From: Hyphomicrobiales bacterium
Lineage (GTDB): Bacteria; Pseudomonadota; Alphaproteobacteria; Rhizobiales; Xanthobacteraceae
Assembly: GCA_003133345.1 (NCBI GenBank)
Contig: PKXB01000138.1
Coordinates: 21,831-32,105, forward strand
Reading direction: 5' to 3'
DNA length: 10,275 nucleotides
The notes under the pieces: model-generated
The model's input: the letters and a program-made list of their open reading frames with translations, nothing else
The model's database searches: none
What the model was told of the DNA's origin: nothing
Program-made: the position numbers and the translations under genes
Part shown: in pieces, positions 1 to 5,762 of the stretch
Layout of the letters: each line of letters begins with the position of its first letter
Position numbering within the stretch: the stretch's first letter is position 1

Positions 1-261
1 TTCCGTCCGATCATGATGACGACCTTCGCCGCCATCTTCGGCACGCTGCCGATCGCGCTCGGCACCGGCGCCGGCGCCGAATTGCGTCAGCCGCTCGGCG
101 TCGCCGTGGTCGGCGGTCTCTGCCTTTCGCAGCTGCTCACGCTCTACATCACGCCGGTGATCTATCTCTACCTCGACCGCGTCGACCGTATGATCAAGCG
201 CCGGATCGAGCCGCAACTGGAAGAAGTGCTGGAAGCCCCGCCCGCGGTGGCGGCGGAGTAG
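1..261 (+). CDS. RND efflux transporter, inner-membrane subunit, C-terminal fragment (MdtB/MdtC-like)
   Basis: This is the last 86 codons of a gene that begins outside the window; frame 1 is open from the first base to the TAG at 259-261. The visible part reads like the C-terminus of a hydrophobe/amphiphile efflux RND pump, which exchanges protons for drugs or other amphiphiles across the inner membrane together with a periplasmic adaptor and an outer-membrane channel. The signature is the pair of last transmembrane helices. The first runs from [20 protein letters not shown] into [11 protein letters not shown], and the second is [23 protein letters not shown]. The GAELR(Q/R)PLG loop and the [10 protein letters not shown] end are typical of MdtB/MdtC-type pumps. 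A short charged cytoplasmic tail follows. The adaptor gene would be expected upstream. The substrate cannot be told from this fragment. Confidence 0.9.
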   Translation, partial: FRPIMMTTFAAIFGTLPIALGTGAGAELRQPLGVAVVGGLCLSQLLTLYITPVIYLYLDRVDRMIKRRIEPQLEEVLEAPPAVAAE

Positions 262-268
262 CGGCTAC
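258..268. repeat. Small palindrome spanning both convergent stop codons
   Basis: GTAGC-G-GCTAC is an 11-nt inverted repeat. It contains the TAG stop of the RND gene on the plus strand and the TAG stop of erpA on the minus strand. The stem is only 5 bp and no T-run follows on either strand, so it is at most a weak transcript-end structure. Confidence 0.4.
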
Positions 269-594
269 AGAGCGAAGCTGGTGCCGCAGCCGCAGGAGGC
301 GGTGGCCTTCGGGTTTTTCACCTTGAACGAGGCGCCGATCAGGTCGTCGACGAAATCGATCTCGGAACCGGCCATATAATTGACCGAGACCGGGTCGATC
401 AGCACCACGGCGCCTGCGCGGGCGATGACGATGTCGTCCTCGGCCTTGGCGCGCTCGACGCCGAACTTGTACTGGAAGCCGGAGCAGCCGCCGCCCTCCA
501 CGCTCACGCGCAGCATGGAACCGGCCGGCTCGCTTTTGAGGATCTCGCCGATCCGTCGCGCCGCGCGTTCGCTGACTGTGACGTTCACGTCCAT
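265..594 (-). CDS. erpA: A-type iron-sulfur cluster carrier / insertion protein ErpA (HesB/IscA family)
   Basis: A 109-residue cytoplasmic protein of the HesB/IscA/ErpA family, which receives Fe-S clusters from the scaffold and inserts them into target apoproteins. The three conserved cluster-binding cysteines are present: Cys37 in GGGCSGFQY, and Cys101 and Cys103 in the C-terminal CGCGTSF motif. The length is usual for the family. The start at 594 is supported by an AAAGGCG ribosome-binding sequence (complement of about 600-606), and the protein begins directly with the family's VTVSERAARRI-like N-terminus. It is a lone gene, convergent with the RND gene (3 bp apart) and divergent from dgt, so it is probably transcribed alone from the 595-675 interval. 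ErpA is preferred over IscA because no isc or suf genes are nearby, but sequence alone does not settle the paralogue. Confidence 0.93.
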   Translation of the reverse strand: MDVNVTVSERAARRIGEILKSEPAGSMLRVSVEGGGCSGFQYKFGVERAKAEDDIVIARAGAVVLIDPVSVNYMAGSEIDFVDDLIGASFKVKNPKATASCGCGTSFAL

Positions 595-675
595 CGATCG
601 CCTTTAACACGTAATGGTATTGGCAGATGCCTTTTCTGATAGTTAAGTGCGCCGACCAGCGAGGTCAATGAGCCA
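595..675. promoter_or_regulatory. Divergent erpA/dgt promoter region
   Basis: This 81-bp interval separates two divergent genes and must carry the start signals for erpA and probably for dgt. It is more AT-rich than its surroundings (for example TGGTATTGG and TTTTCTGATAGTTAAG). A TTGGCA at 620-625 could be a plus-strand -35 element, but I see no convincing -10 at proper spacing. A GAGG at about 661-664 may serve as the dgt ribosome-binding site. I recognise no iron-responsive operator. Confidence 0.4.
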
Positions 676-1881
676 ATGGCGATCGAAACCGGGCGCGCGC
701 GAGCCGCCTACGCCGCCGATCCGGCCTTGAGCCGGGGCCGGCGCTGGCCTGAGCCAGCCAGCCCGACCCGCAACGCGTTCCGGCGAGATTGTGATCGGAT
801 CATCCATTCCAGCGCGTTCCGGCGGCTGGCGCACAAGACGCAGGTGTTCGTCTATCACGAGGGCGACCACTACCGCACAAGGCTCACCCATACGCTGGAA
901 GTGGCGCAAATCGCCCGCTCGCTGGCGCGTGCGCTCGGCTGCGATGAGGACCTGGCCGAGGCGCTGGCGCTCGCCCACGATCTCGGCCATCCGCCGTTCG
1001 GTCATGCCGGCGAGCGCGCGCTCGACGAAGCGCTCAGCCATTTCGGCGGTTTCGATCACAACGCGCAAGGCTTGCGCATCGTCACGGATTTGGAACGCCG
1101 CTACGCCGCCTTCGACGGGCTCAACCTCACCTGGGAGACGCTGGAAGGGCTCGTGAAGCACAACGGCCCGCTCACCGAACGCGCTGGCCAAGCGGTCGCG
1201 CGTTATCGCGAACGTGGCGTGCCGGCGGCGATCCTGGCCTACACGAAAATTCAGGACCTGGAGCTGTGGTCGCAGCCGAGCGCGGAGGCGCAGGTCGCCG
1301 CGCTGTCCGACGACATCGCTTATGACGCCCACGACATCGATGATGGCTTGCGCGCCGATTTGTTCACGCTCGGCGACATCGCCGCGGTGGCAATCATTGG
1401 CGACATCGTGCGCGAGATCGACGCGGCATTTCCCGCCCTCGAGCCGGCGCGCCGTGTGCACGAAGTGGTGCGCCGCCTGATCACCCGCATGATCGAAGAC
1501 GTCATCGCCGAGACCGGCCGGCGCGCGGCGGCGCACAAACCCTCGGCGGCCGAAGTTCGCAAGGCCGTGGGGCCGCTGATTGCATTTTCGCCGGCCATGC
1601 AAAATGCCGACACCGCCATCAAGGGCTTTCTATACCCCCGCATGTACCGGCACGCGCGCGTCATGCGGGTGATGGATGACGCCGAAAAAGTCGTGCGCGA
1701 CCTGTTCGCCCATTATGCCGAGACGCCCGCCGACCTGCCGGCCGAATGGGCGCACGCACCCGCGCTCACCGACGAGAGCGCCCGCGCGCGCCACATCGCC
1801 GACTACATCGCCGGCATGACCGACCGCTACGCGCTGGTCGAGCACGCGAAGTATTTCAAGGCGACGCCGGAGTTGCGGTGA
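676..1881 (+). CDS. dgt: Deoxyguanosinetriphosphate triphosphohydrolase-like protein (HD-domain dNTPase)
   Basis: A 401-residue HD-superfamily dNTPase that hydrolyses dNTPs to the deoxynucleoside and triphosphate, acting on the cytoplasmic nucleotide pool. The motifs are in order. [11 protein letters not shown] (about 48-58) and [14 protein letters not shown] (about 65-78) supply His72. [13 protein letters not shown] (101-113) supplies the His101-Asp102 pair. [10 protein letters not shown] (from 211) supplies the distal metal-binding aspartate (212 or 213). Length and motif spacing fit the Dgt-like proteins of alphaproteobacteria, which differ somewhat from E. coli Dgt. The start at 676 has GAGG about 11 nt upstream; an ATG at 668 is in another frame. 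In related genomes dgt lies close to argS; here about 2 kb of disturbed sequence separates them. Its 3' end recurs in degraded form at 2319-2439 and 3076-3143. The gene itself appears intact and ends [13 protein letters not shown]. Confidence 0.95.
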   Translation: MAIETGRARAAYAADPALSRGRRWPEPASPTRNAFRRDCDRIIHSSAFRRLAHKTQVFVYHEGDHYRTRLTHTLEVAQIARSLARALGCDEDLAEALALAHDLGHPPFGHAGERALDEALSHFGGFDHNAQGLRIVTDLERRYAAFDGLNLTWETLEGLVKHNGPLTERAGQAVARYRERGVPAAILAYTKIQDLELWSQPSAEAQVAALSDDIAYDAHDIDDGLRADLFTLGDIAAVAIIGDIVREIDAAFPALEPARRVHEVVRRLITRMIEDVIAETGRRAAAHKPSAAEVRKAVGPLIAFSPAMQNADTAIKGFLYPRMYRHARVMRVMDDAEKVVRDLFAHYAETPADLPAEWAHAPALTDESARARHIADYIAGMTDRYALVEHAKYFKATPELR

Positions 1882-1917
1882 GGGGCGGCAGCAAACAGTC
1901 GAGACTTGGTCAGACTG

Positions 1918-1955
1918 GTCCGTTTTCGCAGAAATATTTCGGAGCGATAACGGAC
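1918..1955. repeat. Stem-loop with nested palindrome downstream of dgt
   Basis: The arms GTCCGTTTTCGC (1918-1929) and GCGATAACGGAC (1944-1955) pair over 11 of 12 positions, with one T:T mismatch and a 14-nt loop. The loop contains the perfect palindrome GAAATATTTC (1931-1940). It begins 37 nt after the dgt stop. No T-run follows on either strand, so it is not a standard intrinsic terminator. It could be a transcript-end hairpin for dgt and for the opposing small gene, or the remains of a palindromic repeat element. Confidence 0.6.
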
Positions 1956-1962
1956 TGTCCGG

Positions 1963-2166
1963 CTAGTTCTTTCTAAACTGGATATCGACGTCTTTAGAGT
2001 AACCGCAGCCCGCACATTCAAACGTTCGCAGATCGTGTCCCGCTGCCGCGGGCTCAATACGAACCAGTTGAATGTCTTGTCTGCACTGGGGACAAGCCGG
2101 AGTTAGCAGGAGGGTTGGTAATCTCAGAATAGGCAGTGATGTTGCCAAATGGCTACCCTCATCCAT
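1963..2166 (-). CDS. Small zinc-ribbon protein, four cysteines (hypothetical)
   Basis: A protein of up to 67 residues on the minus strand with two CxxC knuckles: Cys25-Cys28 in CPQC and Cys51-Cys54 in CAGC, separated by 22 residues that include IEPAAAGHDLRTFEC. This arrangement matches small uncharacterised zinc-ribbon proteins that are abundant in Bradyrhizobium-type genomes, where an IEP...YDLRTFECPxC core is common. The four cysteines should bind one zinc ion; the biological role is unknown. The start is uncertain. The ATG at 2166 has no clear Shine-Dalgarno sequence, and residues 1-22 are poorly conserved in type, so the true start may lie within them at a non-ATG codon. It sits tail to tail with dgt and may be cargo of the inserted region. 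A second zinc-ribbon gene lies at 2667. It is probably a real gene or a recently inactivated one. Confidence 0.6.
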   Translation of the reverse strand: MDEGSHLATSLPILRLPTLLLTPACPQCRQDIQLVRIEPAAAGHDLRTFECAGCGYSKDVDIQFRKN

Positions 2167-2318
2167 TGCGGCTGAAGCAAATTATGCCTCGCCATCATCG
2201 AATCAAATTTCTACTGTGGTCATCGGTATGTGCTGTTCGCTGCTACAAGTCGAGCGCCTTAGTCACGAATTGTTTCAGGTTCGACGAGAGTCCGGGCGGT
2301 CGGACTGGCTGCAATCCG
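2167..2318. other. Intergenic stretch without a recognisable gene
   Basis: About 150 bp of mixed composition. The only structure I see is a hairpin at 2289-2306, AGTCCG with CGGACT around a 6-nt loop, ending 12 nt before the second dgt tail. It carries the same GTCCG/CGGAC core as the larger stem-loop after dgt, which may be chance. No coding frame here resembles a known protein. Confidence 0.4.
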
Positions 2319-2439
2319 CGCATGTACCGGCACGAGCGCGTGATGCGCGTGGCGCATCGCCGACATCGCCGGCGTGACCGACCGCTACGCGCTGATCGAG
2401 CACGCCAAGTATTTCAAGGCGATGCCGGAGTTATGGTAG
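2319..2439 (+). pseudogene. Degraded direct copy of the dgt 3' end (copy 2)
   Basis: Two blocks match dgt in the same orientation. Block one, 2319-2351, matches dgt 1639-1671 with 3 differences in 33 positions and encodes RMYRHERVMRV. The roughly 120 bp of dgt that should follow are missing. Block two, about 2355-2439, matches dgt from about 1794 to its stop with scattered substitutions and a 3-bp loss, and reads [20 protein letters not shown] before a TAG. The deletion puts the two blocks out of frame and there is no start, so this is a scar and not a gene. It shares the 19-nt core GACCGACCGCTACGCGCTG (2376-2394) with dgt (1818-1836) and with the third copy. Confidence 0.9.
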
Positions 2440-2571
2440 CCGCCGCATCCGGGGCACGCAGCCAGCCAAATTGCTCTTTCATGACGTGTTGCGTGTCGGA
2501 GGTATACCGTGGCGATTTTCAACGCCATCGCCCCAAAAAAGAATTGGCGCGCTGCTGAAATATCGAAAATG

Positions 2572-2606
2572 CGGAATAAATTGTTCGTACCGGAATAATT
2601 ATTCCG
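2572..2606. promoter_or_regulatory. Operator-like palindrome with an extra half-site upstream of a zinc-ribbon gene
   Basis: CGGAATAATTATTCCG at 2591-2606 is a perfect 16-bp palindrome. The half-site CGGAATAA recurs in direct orientation at 2572-2579, 19 bp from the start of the palindrome. The group lies about 60 bp before the ATG at 2667 in unusually AT-rich DNA for this window, as expected of a transcription-factor site in a promoter. I cannot name the regulator: the sequence is only loosely like alphaproteobacterial iron-control boxes and is not a match. Confidence 0.5.
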
Positions 2607-2666
2607 TGAATATTTTCATGCTTTGCATTCCCTCGCTCCGAAGTTGGTCGGGCGAAAGGAAATCAT

Positions 2667-2855
2667 ATGCGCATCCTCGTCGAGCCTCCGCCCTCGTCGT
2701 GCTGCGAATTCTGCGGTGGCGAGTTACGGCTCAAGCTGATTGAGTCAGCCAATCCTGCCATTGGCATGGACCATGAATTGTTCGTCTGCGTAAACTGCGA
2801 ACGTGAGCAGTTATATCTCGTGAGCCATCATAACCGGACCCACAAGGTGGCCTAG
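2667..2855 (+). CDS. Small zinc-ribbon protein, second copy type (hypothetical)
   Basis: A 62-residue protein with paired CxxC motifs: Cys13-Cys16 in CCEFCGGELRLK (with an extra Cys12) and Cys41-Cys44 in LFVCVNCE. The spacing between the knuckles is similar to that of the protein at 1963-2166. The middle section, KLIESANPAIGMDHELFVC, corresponds in position to the IEP...DLRTFEC section of that protein. It is probably a member of the same broad class of small zinc-ribbon proteins, diverged. The start is well supported: an AAAGGA ribosome-binding sequence at 2655-2660 lies 6 nt before the ATG. A palindromic operator-like site stands about 60 bp upstream. Function is unknown; a zinc-dependent protein or nucleic-acid contact is possible but not shown. 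The intact frame, good ribosome-binding site and separate upstream region suggest it is expressed. Confidence 0.65.
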   Translation: MRILVEPPPSSCCEFCGGELRLKLIESANPAIGMDHELFVCVNCEREQLYLVSHHNRTHKVA

Positions 2856-2942
2856 CCAACGAATAGCTCCGCCACACTCCGACCAAGTCGATCCGCTTAA
2901 CCGCGCGGCGATGTGGCAGTGCCGTAGGCTGGGCTGTGCGTG

Positions 2943-3071
2943 GCCGGCCTTGCGTGCCCGCCCCATCGGCCAATATCCTGCTGCGGCATGGCGGTCTATC
3001 TGGCTTCGGACGAATCCGCGATCACCACCGGTCAGGTTTTGTCGGTCGATAGCGGGGCGACGATTTGCTAG
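2943..3071 (+). pseudogene. 3' remnant of a short-chain dehydrogenase/reductase gene
   Basis: The last 27 codons (2988-3068, stop TAG 3069-3071) read MAVYLASDES...TTGQVLSVDSGATIC. This is the classical C-terminal end of an SDR enzyme: the AxYLASDES helix followed by TGQ and the VDxG strand. Just upstream, in another frame, ALRARPIGQ fits the segment that normally precedes it, with some codons lost and a frameshift before MAVY. Nothing of the Rossmann fold, the TGxxxGxG motif or the catalytic YxxxK is present, so this is a non-functional stub. It stops at the point where the third dgt tail begins, which marks a recombination junction. Confidence 0.8.
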
Positions 3072-3075
3072 CGGC

Positions 3076-3143
3076 ATGCCGACTACATCGCAGTCAAGAC
3101 CGACCGCTACGCGCTGGTGGAGCACGCGAGGCATTTTCCGGCT
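3076..3143 (+). pseudogene. Degraded direct copy of the dgt 3' end (copy 3)
   Basis: This segment matches dgt from about 1796 to 1860. It has a 14-nt exact match (3078-3091 to dgt 1798-1811) and the shared 19-nt core at 3098-3116. It encodes ADYIA, then [10 protein letters not shown], and diverges after the codons for RHF. It is shorter and more altered than copy 2 and lacks the dgt stop. It begins within about 5 nt of the SDR remnant's stop codon. It has no promoter or start of its own. Confidence 0.85.
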
Positions 3144-3154
3144 TTGTGGCTACC

Positions 3155-3890
3155 TCAGTGGAACAACCAGTCCACTCCCACCTTAGCGGTGTGCCCGCTC
3201 CATCCGGTTTGTGCTGTATTGTCGCCGGTAAAGCCAGGCGCGCGGGGGAAAACGTACATCTGTTCCGGAAGATTGACCCACAGGTATTCGAATTTCAGAG
3301 AGGCATTGTCGAGAAACGCCCATTGAGTTCCGGCACCCAGCGCGTATCCGTAATGCACGTGCTCATCACTCGTCTGGAACGGTGGGGATACCGAACCGCC
3401 GGGATGGTATTGGTTCACCGTCGAGTTCAGGTGAGCCGCGGCAAGCCCACCCGTTAGATAGACCAGGTTACGATCCCACGCGAAGCCCAAGCGACCGCGC
3501 AACGTAGCAAGGTAATCAAGCCGTAAGGTGATCGCCGCATCGATATAATTGTCGGTCTGCTTGACGTCCGCCGCCGCGATATCGGCCTCCACACCGACCA
3601 GCCAATTCGCAGGCAGTCGTAGCCAATCGCTATGCCGCCGAGCGGACCATTCACCGGCTGATGCGGATAGTCGGGCGCGGTTCCAGACCATTGGCCGAGC
3701 GCATAGCCCGAGAAGACGCCGACGTGAATACCACTCCAGTCGACTGGCGATACTGAGCGGCGGTCGGGTGCCGGCGCAACTGGCGCCTTGCTGGCCATTG
3801 CGTAAGTCGCCGTTGACGGGAGCGGAGCCGCCGGTGCCGCAGGCACCGCAGGGAAAATTCCACCACCCTTTTGACTCACCCCCCAAAATC
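3155..3890 (-). pseudogene. Frameshifted, 5'-truncated outer-membrane beta-barrel protein gene (Omp25/Omp31 type)
   Basis: Two overlapping minus-strand frames together encode most of a small Rhizobiales outer-membrane beta-barrel protein. The N-terminal part (about 3850 down to 3616) carries VDWSGIHVGVFSGYALG, the first strand of the barrel, and ends in GGIAIGYD. The remainder (about 3613 to 3155) continues in another frame with LPANWLVGVEADIAAAD, TLRGRLGFAWDRNLVYLTGG, YGYALGAGTQWAF and LKFEYLWVNL, and ends HTAKVGVDWLFH. The frame changes near 3614-3615 by what looks like a net loss of one base. No signal peptide can be read: the region before the first strand is a Pro/Ala-rich linker that runs towards the argS start. 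The gene is therefore both truncated and frameshifted. A sequencing error could explain the frameshift but not the missing signal peptide. Confidence 0.8.
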
Positions 3891-3907
3891 CCTTACCCGC
3901 ACCCATC
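3871..3907 (+). promoter_or_regulatory. argS: Candidate argS promoter close to the start codon
   Basis: TTGACT at 3871-3876 followed after 16 bp by TTACCC at 3893-3898 could be -35 and -10 elements. The ATG of argS is at 3908, so transcription could begin only a few bases before it, or at it. No Shine-Dalgarno sequence is visible in the interval, which agrees with a leaderless or nearly leaderless message. This is inference from position and a loose consensus. Confidence 0.35.
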
Positions 3908-5686
3908 ATGCCCGCCGCGCCCGCGCCCCAACACCTGTTCTCCGACATGCTCGATCGCGTGCAAGGCGCGACCCTATCCGTGACTGGTGCGGGTTATGAC
4001 TGCTCCCGTATCGTGGTCGAGCCGCCGCGCGATCCCACGCATGGCGACATGGCGACCAACGCCGCCATGGTGCTGGCCAAGGATGCCGGCAAGAAGCCGC
4101 GCGAACTGGCCGAGGCCATCGCCGAAAAACTGCGCGCCGACGATAAGATCGCATCCGTCGACGTGGCGGGCGCGGGCTTCATCAATCTGACCCTCAAGCC
4201 GCAGGTGTGGGCCGAAGAGCTGCGCGTCGTGCTGGAGGCGGGCGCGGATTACGGGCGAAGCCGAATCGGCGGGGGCGAGAAGATCAATGTCGAATATGTC
4301 TCGGCCAATCCGACCGGCCCGATGCATGTCGGGCACGGCCGCGGCGCGGTGTTCGGCGATGCGCTGGCCAATCTGCTGGCCTTTGCCGGCTTCGAGGTGA
4401 CACGCGAATATTACATCAACGATGCCGGCGCGCAGGTCGACGTGCTGGCGCGCTCGGCGTTCCTGCGCTACCGCGAAGCGCTGGGCGAGAACATCGGCGT
4501 GATGCCGGACGGGCTTTATCCCGGCGACTATCTCGTGCCGGTCGGCGCTGCGCTTGCCGCTGAGCATGGCCCCGCGCTGAGCGCTAAGCGTGAATCCGAA
4601 TGGCTGCCGATCATGCGCACCAAGGCCATCGGCATGATGATGGACATGATCCGCGACGATCTTGGCCAGCTCGGCGTGCGGCACGACGTGTTTTTTTCCG
4701 AGCGCTCGCTGATCGAGGGCGGCGCCAACAAAGTCGGCGACACCATCGAGAGTTTGCGCAAAAGCGGAGAGGTCTATGAGGGTCGCCTGCCGCCGCCGAA
4801 GGGCGGCAACCTCGAGGATTGGGAAGACCGCGAGCAGACGCTGTTCCGCTCGACCGATTTCGGCGACGACGTCGACCGGCCGCTGAAGAAATCCGACGGC
4901 AGCTACACTTATTTCGCTTCCGACATCGCCTATCACAAGTCCAAGTTCGACCGTGGCTTCCGCAACCTGATTGACGTCTGGGGCGCCGATCACGGCGGCT
5001 ATATCAAACGCATGCAGGCGGCGGTGCAGGCGGTGAGCGGAGGCAAAGCCGAGCTGGACGTGAAGCTAGTGCAGCTTGTGCGGCTGTTGCGCGCGGGCGA
5101 GCCGGTGAAAATGTCGAAGCGCTCGGGCGAATTCGTCACGCTGCGCGAAGTCGTCGACGAAGTCGGCAAAGATGCGGTGCGCTTCGACATGCTCTACCGC
5201 AAGAACGACGCCGTACTCGACTTTGATCTGGCCAAAGTAATCGAACATAGCCGGGAGAACCCGGTGTTCTACGTGCAATACGGCCATGCTCGCGGCGAGT
5301 CCGTGTTCCGCAATGCGCGCGTCGAGATGCCCGATCTCCCGGCCGCGGCCCCTGAGCGTGCGCGCTGGCTCAAAGACGCGAGGCTCGACCGGCTCAGCGA
5401 TTCCGGCGAGCTGTCCATCCTGCGCCGGATCGCGCTTTACCCGCGCCTCGTCGAGGCCGCGGCGCAGGCCCATGAGCCGCACCGGGTTGCATTCTATCTC
5501 TATGAATTAGCAAGCGAATTCCACGCACATTGGACGCGGGGGAAAGACTTGCCTCATTTACGCTTCATTATCCAGAATGATCCAGAAACGACAGCGGCGC
5601 GGCTCGCACTTGTGCAGGGGATCGTTACAATCCTCGCCTCGGGGCTAGCGGTGCTCGGGGTCGCAGCGCCGAAAGAAATGCGGTAA
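3908..5686 (+). CDS. argS: Arginyl-tRNA synthetase (class I)
   Basis: A 592-residue cytoplasmic enzyme that attaches arginine to tRNA(Arg) using ATP. The class I signatures are present: the HIGH motif as HVGH at 140-143, within [16 protein letters not shown], and the KMSKR motif at 401-405. The N-terminal tRNA D-loop recognition domain is about 1-120, followed by the Rossmann catalytic core with [23 protein letters not shown] and [12 protein letters not shown]. The C-terminal DALR-type anticodon-binding domain occupies about 470-592. Length and sequence fit Rhizobiales ArgS closely. The start is taken as the ATG at 3908; a second in-frame ATG at 3947 (Met14) is possible, but homologues usually begin with a HLFxDML-like segment just before it. 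No Shine-Dalgarno sequence is evident. The last 60 or so codons use rarer codons (two TTA leucines) than the rest. Confidence 0.97.
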   Translation: MPAAPAPQHLFSDMLDRVQGATLSVTGAGYDCSRIVVEPPRDPTHGDMATNAAMVLAKDAGKKPRELAEAIAEKLRADDKIASVDVAGAGFINLTLKPQVWAEELRVVLEAGADYGRSRIGGGEKINVEYVSANPTGPMHVGHGRGAVFGDALANLLAFAGFEVTREYYINDAGAQVDVLARSAFLRYREALGENIGVMPDGLYPGDYLVPVGAALAAEHGPALSAKRESEWLPIMRTKAIGMMMDMIRDDLGQLGVRHDVFFSERSLIEGGANKVGDTIESLRKSGEVYEGRLPPPKGGNLEDWEDREQTLFRSTDFGDDVDRPLKKSDGSYTYFASDIAYHKSKFDRGFRNLIDVWGADHGGYIKRMQAAVQAVSGGKAELDVKLVQLVRLLRAGEPVKMSKRSGEFVTLREVVDEVGKDAVRFDMLYRKNDAVLDFDLAKVIEHSRENPVFYVQYGHARGESVFRNARVEMPDLPAAAPERARWLKDARLDRLSDSGELSILRRIALYPRLVEAAAQAHEPHRVAFYLYELASEFHAHWTRGKDLPHLRFIIQNDPETTAARLALVQGIVTILASGLAVLGVAAPKEMR

Positions 5687-5696
5687 TTCTTGTTCA

Positions 5697-5722
5697 GCGA
5701 ACCGCATTTGACGCAGGTTCGC
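5697..5722. repeat. Stem-loop between argS and the SPOR gene
   Basis: GCGAACC (5697-5703) and GGTTCGC (5716-5722) form a perfect 7-bp stem around a 12-nt loop. The stem starts 11 nt after the argS stop. It is placed like a transcript-end hairpin but has no following T-run, so it may instead protect the 3' end or cause partial attenuation into the next gene. Confidence 0.4.
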
Positions 5723-5762
5723 GAGTAGAGCGGCGAGGGCGCACTCAATAACCGGGGACCGA

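Noticed and set aside
643..1602. Minus-strand open frame (319 codons) opposite dgt
   Set aside because: It overlaps the intact dgt gene with its HD motifs. The composition is that of an antisense shadow.
2136..2558. Plus-strand open frame of 140 codons that includes part of dgt copy 2
   Set aside because: It reads the first dgt block in frame but the second block out of frame, and it overlaps the zinc-ribbon gene on the other strand. It is a chance frame through a scar.
1818..3116. Three spaced copies of a 19-nt sequence as a CRISPR or tandem-repeat array
   Set aside because: The spacing is 558 and 722 bp, the copies are parts of longer dgt-derived segments, and there are no regular spacers or cas genes.
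3065..3457. Plus-strand open frame of 130 codons starting at the SDR stub
   Set aside because: It crosses the third dgt tail in the wrong frame and then runs antisense to the beta-barrel pseudogene. No family resemblance.
3974..4993. Minus-strand open frame (339 codons) opposite argS
   Set aside because: It lies wholly inside argS, is explained by high GC at third positions, and has no recognisable domain.
5697..5722. GAACC/GGTTC stem after argS as a possible alphaproteobacterial LexA site
   Set aside because: That operator is a direct repeat GTTC-N7-GTTC, whereas this is an inverted repeat with a 12-nt loop placed like a transcript-end hairpin.
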